The position numbers were made by a program, and so were the translations under genes. Positions 1-5,437 of a DNA stretch of 7,296 bases are shown piece after piece. Where the stretch lies: contig JACWAG010000146.1 in assembly GCA_014874425.1 (NCBI GenBank), forward strand, positions 1-7,296, in the 5' to 3' direction. This DNA is from Syntrophaceae bacterium. Lineage in GTDB: Bacteria; Desulfobacterota; Desulfomonilia; Desulfomonilales; Desulfomonilaceae. Numbering within the stretch: position 1 is the first letter of the stretch; every line of letters starts with the position of its first letter. The notes under the pieces were generated by a model. That model was not told the origin of the DNA and ran no database searches. It was given only the letters and a program-made list of their open reading frames with translations.

Positions 1-7
1 GAAGAAA

Positions 8-136
8 ATGAAAATCGACATAATCTTATACGCGTCGTTGACCCGGTTCGTTTCAGGATCTGTGGCTGGAGACCCGATCCAGTTGGAGATCCAGCCAAAG
101 GCTTCCGTAAATGATGTGTGGTATAATACCGCCTGA
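8..136 (+). pseudogene. MoaD/ThiS-like N-terminal fragment (possible broken gene)
   Basis: A 42-codon frame at the left edge begins ATG-AAA-ATC-GAC and reads MKIDIILYASLTRF, then a stretch ending QLEIQPKASVNDV, before running into TGA at 134-136. This resembles the first half of ubiquitin-like sulfur carriers (MoaD/ThiS): beta strand, the L-Y/F-A-x-L turn, then strand-plus-helix opening of the 'leel-p-gatv-dv' type. These proteins usually have 65-95 residues and end in GG, and that half is missing. Just after VNDV the next frame reads CGIIPPDG, similar to the 'lgIPpd' step that follows in MoaD, so a one-base frameshift near 108-120 is possible. Only seven bases lie upstream, so the ribosome-binding site cannot be judged. 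The similarity is from memory of the family. The alternative is a chance reading frame or a divergent short protein. Confidence 0.4.
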
Positions 137-947
137 TGGACTCCAATCGAAACCCCAGCCCATCAAAGTATCGCATATTTGTTTATTCAAGGAGTACCCG
201 CTGCCATCCGTAGAAATCAAAAAGAGATTTGAAACCAAGCTCAAGTATGCCCATTTCGTAAGAATACGGGAATCTCTTCAGCAGGTTGCAGCGGTAAGCC
301 CTGGATCACAAATCAAAGTGGTAGATCTCGCCTGTGGTCCTGGAAATATGGCCCTGTTCTGCGACGATGCCCCTGCCATGGAATGGTTCGGGCTGGAACT
401 ATGGCCGAATGAATTGAGACAAGCCGCTGATACTACCGCTTACAAGGGATTGGTTCAGGCGAATCTCGTTCACCGATTGCCCCTCAGAAAGCACGCCGCT
501 GACGCGATTGTACTCAACGAAATCCTCATGTACCTCGAAAACTCCGCAGAACTCTTGTCCGAGTTGTTTGATATTGTCAAACCCTCGGGCATGTTATACA
601 TTTACAACCCAATTTACACAGTCCCTACCTTGTTCTCCACACTTAAAAAGATTGGTAGACGGATCCACTTGTCTGATGAAGCTGTGGCCTTTGATTCTCA
701 ATACGACTGGAAAAAGTCTTCAAGAGCTTCCAGAATAAATTTTTATTCTTTTGATTCTTTGGTCACAGAGATTCAAGAGGCAGGATTCAATATCCTTGAA
801 ACAACAGGGTTCCGTATTTTTCGTAATCGCATCCGTTTAATGCGTGAACTTGAGAATTTCCAATGGTATAGGGAAATCACGAAAAATGTTGCCCATCGTA
901 ATCCCCGGTTGGCCTCGGACATTTTGGTAATTGCGCGAAAACCATAG
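111..947 (+). CDS. Class I SAM-dependent methyltransferase
   Basis: Up to 278 residues with a Rossmann-fold methyltransferase core. Motif I is VDLACGPGN (residues 71-79), which binds the methionine part of SAM. The second strand ends in GLELW (94-98), with Glu96 placed to contact the ribose. A segment LPLRKHAADAIVLNEILMYL (123-142) matches motifs around strand 4, followed by a LLSELFDIVKPSGMLYIYNP-type helix and strand 5 (149-168). The substrate cannot be told; similar 'Methyltransf_11/25' proteins act on small molecules, lipids or quinones. The start is uncertain. ATG at 111 has an AAAGG 9 nt upstream, but residues 1-30 look unlike a methyltransferase and overlap the MoaD-like frame. A CTG at 201 has AAGGAG at 189-194 with 6-nt spacing and would give a 248-residue protein. 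It converges with the next gene over 29 bp. No membrane segment or signal peptide is seen. Confidence 0.8.
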   Translation: MMCGIIPPDGLQSKPQPIKVSHICLFKEYPLPSVEIKKRFETKLKYAHFVRIRESLQQVAAVSPGSQIKVVDLACGPGNMALFCDDAPAMEWFGLELWPNELRQAADTTAYKGLVQANLVHRLPLRKHAADAIVLNEILMYLENSAELLSELFDIVKPSGMLYIYNPIYTVPTLFSTLKKIGRRIHLSDEAVAFDSQYDWKKSSRASRINFYSFDSLVTEIQEAGFNILETTGFRIFRNRIRLMRELENFQWYREITKNVAHRNPRLASDILVIARKP

Positions 948-976
948 AACAAGGTGTTCCGTTTGGCCTATAGCTT

Positions 977-1192
977 TTAAGAAATAGAGAATCTGCAGGT
1001 ATCGCCTTCACATGTTCCCTTGATGGTTGGGTCCACAGTTGATAGAGCGTCAATCGCGTCGGAATTCACTATATCTATGTAATCAAGATTGGCTGCGACA
1101 TACGCTCCAGCGTCCGCAGCCTCCAAAACATTCTTGATTAACCCAAGCGTTTGTCTTAGAGCGTCGAATAGAATTTTTTCGTTAACGGTCAT
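977..1192 (-). CDS. Small acidic protein of unknown function (71 aa)
   Basis: I do not recognise this protein. It has an amphipathic N-terminal half (residues 4-35, probably helical, with a LIKNVLEAADAGAYVAANLDY-like run), an acidic middle (DYIDIVNSDAIDAL, 37-50) and a C-terminal tail with two cysteines, C61 and C66, in GTCEGDTC. There is no signal peptide or membrane segment, so it is probably cytosolic. A GGAG lies 9 nt upstream of the ATG on the - strand. That site, the biased composition and the position 44 bp downstream of the zinc-ribbon gene on the same strand argue that it is a real gene, co-transcribed with that gene. The cysteine pair could bind metal or form a disulfide, but that is a guess. 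A chance reading frame cannot be excluded. Confidence 0.55.
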   Translation of the reverse strand: MTVNEKILFDALRQTLGLIKNVLEAADAGAYVAANLDYIDIVNSDAIDALSTVDPTIKGTCEGDTCRFSIS

Positions 1193-1236
1193 TTAAAAGG
1201 CTCCATTATTTGGTCTTTTCCCATTTCCAACTGGTG

Positions 1237-1476
1237 TCACTGAATGATGTCACAAATCCTCTGATATTCGAGGTAATCCAACAGACCGGATTCACATGTA
1301 GCCGGTAGGCGGTAACCACATTTACCACACTCGTATCCTACAAAGTCACAATCCTCGATTCGAATGTTTCCATGTTCTATTTCATCACCGATGAAAACTA
1401 TTTCTGAAAAAACTTTGGCCCCGTTGCAAACCTCAACTATCCTATTATTTCCACATTTCGGACATTTCCAATACAT
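1237..1476 (-). CDS. Small zinc-ribbon protein (79 aa)
   Basis: The protein opens with MYWKCPKCGN, whose C5-x2-C8 forms one zinc knuckle. A second knuckle is C50-x2-C53 in YECGKCGYRLP. About 40 residues lie between, the usual separation in two-knuckle zinc ribbons, so a single zinc bound by four cysteines is likely. Other cysteines (C17, C43, C61, C75) are not in knuckle spacing. The C-terminus (62-79) looks helical. Such small ribbons are usually nucleic-acid or protein-binding adaptors; no specific function can be assigned. AGGGAG lies 9 nt upstream of the ATG, inside an imperfect palindrome (TTAGGGAGCCTCCTAA), so the ribosome-binding site could be partly masked in the RNA. It is upstream of the 71-residue gene on the same strand. 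Confidence 0.72.
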   Translation of the reverse strand: MYWKCPKCGNNRIVEVCNGAKVFSEIVFIGDEIEHGNIRIEDCDFVGYECGKCGYRLPATCESGLLDYLEYQRICDIIQ

Positions 1477-1659
1477 ATTAGGAGGCTCCCTAAAAGGGTA
1501 CTGATTTTCTTTTGAACCTTAGGCGGAATTTGTCTATTCCCCTTTATCGCTCTTTTTATTCTTGTTGTCTAGGCATGGGAGGAGAGTTGCGGTAAGCACA
1601 TTCCAACTAAGCACACTAAAGCTTGATACTCGACGACTAGGTCAGATAAATCAGACGAG

Positions 1660-2871
1660 TCATCGGATCATTGGGTCTAAGATATTTACAACCGCTTCAG
1701 CAAAATTCTCGTCGTTGATATGCGCCTCAATTTCTATGACTTCTATTTTGGAATTGAGTCGAGTTCGAAGCTCGGAAACAAAGATCTGATCGGCATTCTG
1801 GTCATGCAAAGGAGCCCCCGCGGCGTCCGCTTCCGAAAAGCCCCCCATCGGAATAACCACCTTGGTAGGACCCTGTGAACGGTTTAACTTTTCCGAAATT
1901 ATTCCGGCAAGCCTAAGCATGTCCTCATCTGACGTTCTGACACCGGACCTGAAGTCGTACCAAAAAACAGCGCGGTCGCGCAGATGAGTCGGCATTGTAT
2001 CCTTTGAGTCGAATTCCATCACTACACAATCGAGGCCACCAGGAACCAGCACTTGCGGTAAACCTAGACGACCGGCGGTTTCTAGCCTATTCGACCCAAT
2101 ATCGCCGCAATAACCACCATAAAGAAAATCAGCGAATTCATGGAGCGCAAAATCCACAACAGCATTTATGACGCCCTGTTCTATCAGATCTTCCATAGCC
2201 ATGCCGCCAATGCCATTTGCGTGGAAAGGAGCGACTTCGTAGCCTTTTTCTTCAAGCTTGGCTTTGACATGCATGGCCCCCTTGGTGATAAAACCAAAAG
2301 AGGTCAAGCCTACGATAGGTTTGTCAGAGTCGATCTTTCTGGAATCGAAAGCCATGCCCGCTATAGCTGCAACCGCATTGGAAAGTATCTTCCTACTAAT
2401 GGGATTGAGACCGAGAATGTCAACAACGGAGTGCATTACAGTGATATCCTTAGTTCCAATTAGTTTGCTCATATCTCGGGATGCGACAGTGGACACCATA
2501 AGCTTCGGAACCCCAAGCGGCAGACTTCTCATTACCCCCGTCCCGATGTGGGTTCCAGTTCCTCCTCCAACGGACACGATTCCGGACAAACGACCAACAT
2601 GCTGAAGCTGTTTGACTATTGAGGCCGCTCCGAGGATCATGTTTTCTACAGCATACCTCCTGTCGCCCCTTCGATATATGTCCTCTATAGTAGTACCAGC
2701 CGCCAGAGCGACATCTGTACGAGAAATGTCCGCTGGACACATTGGCGGATGAAGCGTTCCAACGTCGATCACTATCGCGCTACATGCGTGATGTGAGAGT
2801 TCATCCCTCATGAACTCCACTTCTTCTCCTTTTGTGTCCAATGTTCCGATGATTGCTACGATTGGGTTCAT
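1660..2871 (-). CDS. UPF0261 family protein (Tm-1-like ATP-binding domain)
   Basis: A 403-residue protein matching the full length of bacterial UPF0261 proteins (about 400 residues), which share the fold of the N-terminal ATP-binding half of plant Tm-1. Recognisable blocks are the start MNPIVAIIGTLDTKGEE, the glycine-rich loop SVGGGTGTHIGTG, then GVPKLMVSTVASRD, the signature GTKDITVMHSVVDILGLN followed by SRKILSNAVAAIAGM, and VVIPMGGFSEADAAGAPLHD near the C-terminus. Function in bacteria is not established; ATP binding is inferred from the family. The chosen ATG has TGAGG 5 nt upstream (2877-2881) and begins exactly at the family N-terminus. A longer reading from GTG at 2934, overlapping the LysR stop as GTGA, adds 21 hydrophobic residues without a ribosome-binding site and is less likely. 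It sits 59 bp after the LysR gene on the same strand and is probably co-transcribed with it. Confidence 0.9.
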   Translation of the reverse strand: MNPIVAIIGTLDTKGEEVEFMRDELSHHACSAIVIDVGTLHPPMCPADISRTDVALAAGTTIEDIYRRGDRRYAVENMILGAASIVKQLQHVGRLSGIVSVGGGTGTHIGTGVMRSLPLGVPKLMVSTVASRDMSKLIGTKDITVMHSVVDILGLNPISRKILSNAVAAIAGMAFDSRKIDSDKPIVGLTSFGFITKGAMHVKAKLEEKGYEVAPFHANGIGGMAMEDLIEQGVINAVVDFALHEFADFLYGGYCGDIGSNRLETAGRLGLPQVLVPGGLDCVVMEFDSKDTMPTHLRDRAVFWYDFRSGVRTSDEDMLRLAGIISEKLNRSQGPTKVVIPMGGFSEADAAGAPLHDQNADQIFVSELRTRLNSKIEVIEIEAHINDENFAEAVVNILDPMIR

Positions 2872-2876
2872 TGAAA

Positions 2877-2881
2877 CCTCA
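2877..2881 (-). promoter_or_regulatory. Ribosome-binding site of the UPF0261 gene (decides its start)
   Basis: On the - strand TGAGG stands 5 nt before the ATG at 2869-2871. The same 8-mer GTGAGGTT also precedes the LysR gene start, in the same position relative to its ATG. This supports the internal ATG over the upstream GTG at 2934, which has no Shine-Dalgarno sequence. Confidence 0.75.
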
Positions 2882-2930
2882 CGCATAAGGATTGTGAGCC
2901 AGATGAGTGCGAAAACTGTGTTTTTAATTC

Positions 2931-3851
2931 TCACTGTTTAACGATTTCGTCCAGAGAATTCTCTTCTCGCTTCCTGATAGCTATTCTTAGAAACTTTCGG
3001 ACTGGCGCCATCATGGGCTTTTCTCGAAGAACTACAATGTCTGCGGGGAACCGAATGTTGCCTTCGACAAGGTCAATCTTTTTCAAGACACCTTTGGAAA
3101 GCTCTTCAGCCACCTCGTTAGCCATGACGAAAGAAACCCCCATGCGGCGTTCAACATAGGCCAAGATGAAACTCAAACTACCTGACTCTATGATTGCGGA
3201 AGGTTTCACATCGTATTCTCCAAGTTTTTTCAGGATAGCGTCTCTAGACCCCGAGCCCTGTTCACGTATTATCAGTAGTTCGCCGCTCAGGTCCTTTATG
3301 GAAACCGGCCCCCGATGAGACTGTGGATGGTCGGGCCTGGCAACGAGCACTAGTTCGACAATTGCAAAAGGGAATGCCTTAAAACAAGAGTCGTAGTTTG
3401 TTCTGGCGACAACAACCAAATCTTCTTTTCGGTTCCTCAAGCGGGCCAATAAATCAAACGAATTCCCCTCGTTTAATCTTACCAGAATTTTGGGGAACTG
3501 ATCTTGAAACTTTGAGACCAGTTCCGGCATAAGAGTCACAGCATAATCTTTGGTTGTTCCGATTCTCAAGACACCAGAACTCGGTTTCCTCGCTTCATCA
3601 AGCAGAGATTCAATTTGCCCTAGCCGAGCAAATATGAGCTTGCTCAACAAAAATATTGATTCCCCAACATCTGTAAGATTGTATTGGTTTCCTTCACGAT
3701 AGAACAATTTTACAGCGCATTCTTCCTGGAACAGTTGGAGTTGTTGCGAGATCGCTGATTGACTGACATTCGAAATTTCAGCAGCGCGAGTCATACTATG
3801 AAACTGGCAGAAATGATAAAATGTTTCGAGGTGCTTGAGGTTGATTGTCAT
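2931..3851 (-). CDS. LysR-type transcriptional regulator
   Basis: 306 residues, the usual LysR length. The N-terminal winged helix-turn-helix (residues 5-64) is clear: LKHLETFYHFCQFHSMTRAA, then the recognition helix in VSQSAISQQLQLFQEE, the F/Y-R wing 'KLFYREGNQYNLTDVGE' and a linker helix to about residue 88. Residues 91-295 form the effector-binding part, with GVLRIGTTKDYAVTLMPELV at its start, LVLVARPDHP near the middle and a SGSLSFILAYVERRMGVSFV segment. The ATG has TGAGG 7 nt upstream (3859-3863). It is divergent from ubiX, and a T-N11-A palindrome lies in the spacer of its own likely promoter, so it probably represses itself and controls the ubiX operon. The effector is unknown; an aromatic compound or an intermediate of its breakdown is inferred from context only. 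Confidence 0.95.
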   Translation of the reverse strand: MTINLKHLETFYHFCQFHSMTRAAEISNVSQSAISQQLQLFQEECAVKLFYREGNQYNLTDVGESIFLLSKLIFARLGQIESLLDEARKPSSGVLRIGTTKDYAVTLMPELVSKFQDQFPKILVRLNEGNSFDLLARLRNRKEDLVVVARTNYDSCFKAFPFAIVELVLVARPDHPQSHRGPVSIKDLSGELLIIREQGSGSRDAILKKLGEYDVKPSAIIESGSLSFILAYVERRMGVSFVMANEVAEELSKGVLKKIDLVEGNIRFPADIVVLREKPMMAPVRKFLRIAIRKREENSLDEIVKQ

Positions 3852-3872
3852 GCCAGAACCTCACTTTACCAA

Positions 3873-3878
3873 AGTATA
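3873..3878 (-). promoter_or_regulatory. Possible -10 element of the LysR-type gene
   Basis: The - strand reads TATACT, five of six matches to TATAAT, 22 bp upstream of the ATG. The hexamer 17 bp further upstream (ATGTCT) is a poor -35, with about three matches. The T-N11-A palindrome at 3881-3895 fills the spacer, as expected for negative autoregulation. Confidence 0.4.
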
Positions 3879-3880
3879 GT

Positions 3881-3895
3881 ATAAGATAGCCTTAT
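3881..3895. promoter_or_regulatory. LysR-type operator (T-N11-A palindrome)
   Basis: ATAAG-ATAGC-CTTAT has perfect 5-bp arms, with T at 3882 and A at 3894 separated by exactly 11 bases, the classical LysR box. A longer inverted pair, AAGATAG (3883-3889) and CTATCTT (3912-3918), starts inside it and could mark the extended recognition-plus-activation region. The centre at 3888 is about 65 bp before the predicted start of transcription of the ubiX operon and about 37 bp before the regulator's own ATG. Confidence 0.65.
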
Positions 3896-3916
3896 AGACA
3901 TATAATTTTTTCTATC

Positions 3917-3946
3917 TTGACTTGACTACTACAAAAAGTTGATAAT
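3917..3946 (+). promoter_or_regulatory. Predicted sigma70-like promoter of the ubiX operon
   Basis: TTGACT (3917-3922) and GATAAT (3941-3946) each match the sigma70 consensus at five of six positions, with an 18-bp spacer. Transcription would start near 3953. A second TTGACT overlaps at 3922-3927 but has no properly spaced -10. The slightly long spacer suits an activator-dependent promoter. A perfect TATAAT at 3901-3906 has no matching -35. Confidence 0.5.
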
Positions 3947-4189
3947 TTTGGTCATGTTAAGGGACTTGTGGAAAATGGGACGAGATCTGAAATTCCTGGT
4001 TACGTCAAAGGCGTCTGGGCTGTAAGTTCCATTGTTTCCTCGGGTCGCGTTTTATGCAATTTTTGTGAGATTGTCGAGGCCTCGCGATCTTGATTTAGCA
4101 CTTCCCAACGACTCATGACGGAAAGCATGAGAACCAAAATTGGCGGACCTGAAGCCTATCGGTTCATTATTGTTTTTGTCGAGTGAACA

Positions 4190-4206
4190 ATGCTGCGGCG
4201 CAGCAT
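4190..4206. repeat. Perfect short inverted repeat / hairpin in the ubiX leader
   Basis: ATGCTGC-GGC-GCAGCAT has 7-bp perfect arms around a 3-base loop, about 75 bp before the ubiX start. There is no following U-run, so it is not an intrinsic terminator. It could be an RNA structure in the leader or a second protein-binding palindrome. Confidence 0.5.
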
Positions 4207-4266
4207 CAGCAGCACATTATCAACGTAGACAGACCATATTAACCAACGCGATTTGATCTGATTGCT

Positions 4267-4273
4267 GGAAAGG
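4267..4273 (+). promoter_or_regulatory. Ribosome-binding site of ubiX (decides its GTG start)
   Basis: GGAAAGG lies 6 nt upstream of GTG at 4280. The longer reading from TTG at 4262 would place this site inside the gene and add six residues not found at the N-terminus of the family. Confidence 0.7.
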
Positions 4274-4279
4274 CATGTA

Positions 4280-4843
4280 GTGAAGAGAATTGTTGTCGGC
4301 ATAAGCGGAGCAAGTGGAATCATCTACGGCGTGCGCTTGTTAGAAGTTTTGAATCAACTTAATGGTATCGAGACTCATTTGATTCTTTCACGTGGAGCAC
4401 GGGTCACAATGGAACATGAGGCTTCGATTAGACCAGACAGCCTTGAAAGACTAGCCCACGTATCGCACTCTCCAGACAACCTTGCCGCTTGTGTTTCAAG
4501 TGGATCTTTCAAGACCGACGGCATGGTGGTAGCTCCTTGCTCAATGAAAAGCCTATCTATGATCGCCAACTCTATCGATGACAATCTGTTGATTCGAGCG
4601 GCAGATGTTACCCTTAAGGAAAGAAGAAAACTTGTGTTAATCGTCAGGGAAACACCTCTGCATCTTGGTCATCTCCGCCAAATGACAGCAGTAACCGAGA
4701 TAGGGGCAATAATATTGCCGCCAGTTCCATCTTTCTACCACAAGCCAAAGACAATAGAAGACATAGTAGATCAGACTATAGGAAAAGTCCTGGATCAATT
4801 CAATATCGATCACCACCTGTTTCAACGCTGGGCGGGAGGATGA
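4280..4843 (+). CDS. ubiX: Flavin prenyltransferase UbiX
   Basis: 187 residues from a GTG start. UbiX joins a dimethylallyl group from dimethylallyl phosphate to reduced FMN, giving the prenyl-FMN cofactor of UbiD-type (de)carboxylases. Family signatures are VGISGASG (6-13), APCSMKSL (85-92), LKERRKLVLIVRETPL (112-127) and SFYHKPKTIEDIVD (151-164). Counting against my memory of Pseudomonas aeruginosa UbiX, the active-site residues Glu49, Lys129, Arg139, Glu140, Tyr169 and Trp200 correspond to Glu47, Lys113, Arg123, Glu124, Tyr153 and Trp184, all present. The phosphate-binding Arg185 is Lys169 here. There is no signal peptide; it should be a cytosolic dodecamer like its relatives. It is first in a + strand operon, overlapping the next gene by 4 nt, and is probably controlled by the divergent LysR protein. 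No UbiD partner lies in the window. Confidence 0.95.
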   Translation: MKRIVVGISGASGIIYGVRLLEVLNQLNGIETHLILSRGARVTMEHEASIRPDSLERLAHVSHSPDNLAACVSSGSFKTDGMVVAPCSMKSLSMIANSIDDNLLIRAADVTLKERRKLVLIVRETPLHLGHLRQMTAVTEIGAIILPPVPSFYHKPKTIEDIVDQTIGKVLDQFNIDHHLFQRWAGG

Positions 4844-5352
4844 TCAAGGAAGATCTCGAGAAAACAGTAATCCGCTTCCTGGATTCATTGACGACAATGA
4901 CTCTCAGTTGCAGCTTAGCGGATGAACCATGGATTTGTCCCGTATTTTACGCTCGGCAGGGATTTGATCTTGTTTTCTTTTCGTCACAAAACTCCAGACA
5001 TTCTGCGGTGTTCAAAGAAAATCGACGAGCCGCGGCTTCGGTTCATGCAGAATGCGACAACTGGCGAGATATCAAAGGAATACAGATGGAAGGCCATGTC
5101 GAAACTATAACGAAGATACCTGCGATCGCAAGAGCTACTGTAACGTACTTCAGAAGGTATCCATTTGTTAGAGAGTTTTTTAGCAAAGACTCTTCTTTGT
5201 CCGATGACCTTAGGGGGAAAATGAGTAGAGTCGCTCTGTACATTTTTCGCCCTGGTACAATACTATACTTGGATAATTCAATCGGATTAGGTGTCAGATG
5301 GAAACTGACCATACACGATGGAGTAACGGTTGGTTCCCCTGTTCCAGCCTAA
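4840..5352 (+). CDS. YhbP/UPF0306-like flavin split-barrel protein
   Basis: 170 residues resembling E. coli YhbP and the pyridoxamine-phosphate-oxidase-like FMN-binding split barrel. Shared features are an N-terminal helix leading to a TLSCSLADEPWICPVFYA strand pair (21-38), the block FFSSQNSRHS (46-55) that in this fold contacts the flavin phosphate, IKGIQMEGHVETI (78-90), a RYPFVREFF segment (106-114) and DNSIGLGVRW (145-154) near the end. YhbP proteins have about 145-150 residues; the extra length is at the C-terminus. Their substrate is unknown. The gene starts inside the end of ubiX (ATGA overlap), with GGGAGG abutting the ATG, so translation is probably coupled to ubiX. Context suggests a flavin-linked job, such as handling or reducing FMN for UbiX, but this is inference. 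There is no signal peptide or membrane segment. Confidence 0.82.
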   Translation: MIKEDLEKTVIRFLDSLTTMTLSCSLADEPWICPVFYARQGFDLVFFSSQNSRHSAVFKENRRAAASVHAECDNWRDIKGIQMEGHVETITKIPAIARATVTYFRRYPFVREFFSKDSSLSDDLRGKMSRVALYIFRPGTILYLDNSIGLGVRWKLTIHDGVTVGSPVPA

Positions 5353-5424
5353 CTCCAGGAAATAGTCCAAACTCATAATCGTTTCCTTAAACGGTCAACG
5401 GGTCAAATGTAAGCAACAAGAGAT

Positions 5425-5430
5425 AGGAGG
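5425..5430 (+). promoter_or_regulatory. Strong ribosome-binding site of the synthase gene
   Basis: AGGAGG lies 7 nt before the ATG at 5438, the best Shine-Dalgarno sequence in the window. The 85-bp gap before the gene also has a small CGTTT-CCTT-AAACG hairpin (5380-5393) without a U-run. Confidence 0.8.
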
Positions 5431-5437
5431 ACGAAAC

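Larger units (their letters stand above)
3852..4279. other. Divergent intergenic region between the lysR-type gene and ubiX
   Basis: 428 bp without a convincing gene. The left 100 bp is AT-rich and holds the LysR-type operator and the divergent promoters listed separately. The remaining roughly 330 bp would be the 5' leader of the ubiX transcript if the promoter at 3917-3946 is the one used. It contains a perfect 10-bp palindrome CGAGGCCTCG (4075-4084) flanked by AGAT and ATCT, a 7-bp hairpin at 4190-4206, and alternative arms GTTCA/TGAAC (4162-4188) and ATTGTT/AACAAT (4169-4191). No U-run follows these structures, so no terminator is called. Confidence 0.7.

Noticed and set aside
53..244. 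A 63-codon - strand reading frame opposite the methyltransferase start.
   Set aside because: No family resemblance; it mirrors the MoaD-like and methyltransferase frames and is most simply a shadow.
947..976. GAAC/GTTC arms between the convergent methyltransferase and 71-residue genes as a shared terminator.
   Set aside because: The stem is only 4 bp and no clear T-run follows on either strand at a proper distance.
1525..1555. GGAAT-TTGTCT-ATTCC hairpin followed by a T-rich stretch, resembling a + strand terminator.
   Set aside because: The stem is only 5 bp, the T-run is interrupted and some distance away, and no + strand gene ends just before it.
1629..1659. ACTCG/CGAGT inverted arms with an inner near-palindrome just downstream of the UPF0261 gene, a possible - strand terminator.
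   Set aside because: The arms are short, the inner stem has a mismatch and no U-run follows on the - strand.
2871..2934. Longer UPF0261 protein from GTG at 2934, overlapping the LysR stop as GTGA, with a hydrophobic N-terminus that could look like a membrane segment.
   Set aside because: No ribosome-binding site before the GTG, while the ATG at 2871 has one and matches the family start exactly.
3975..4025. A 16-codon reading frame (MGRDLKFLVTSKASGL) in the ubiX leader, a possible leader peptide.
   Set aside because: Its Shine-Dalgarno is weak and too close, no run of one regulatory amino acid is present, and a frame this short occurs by chance.
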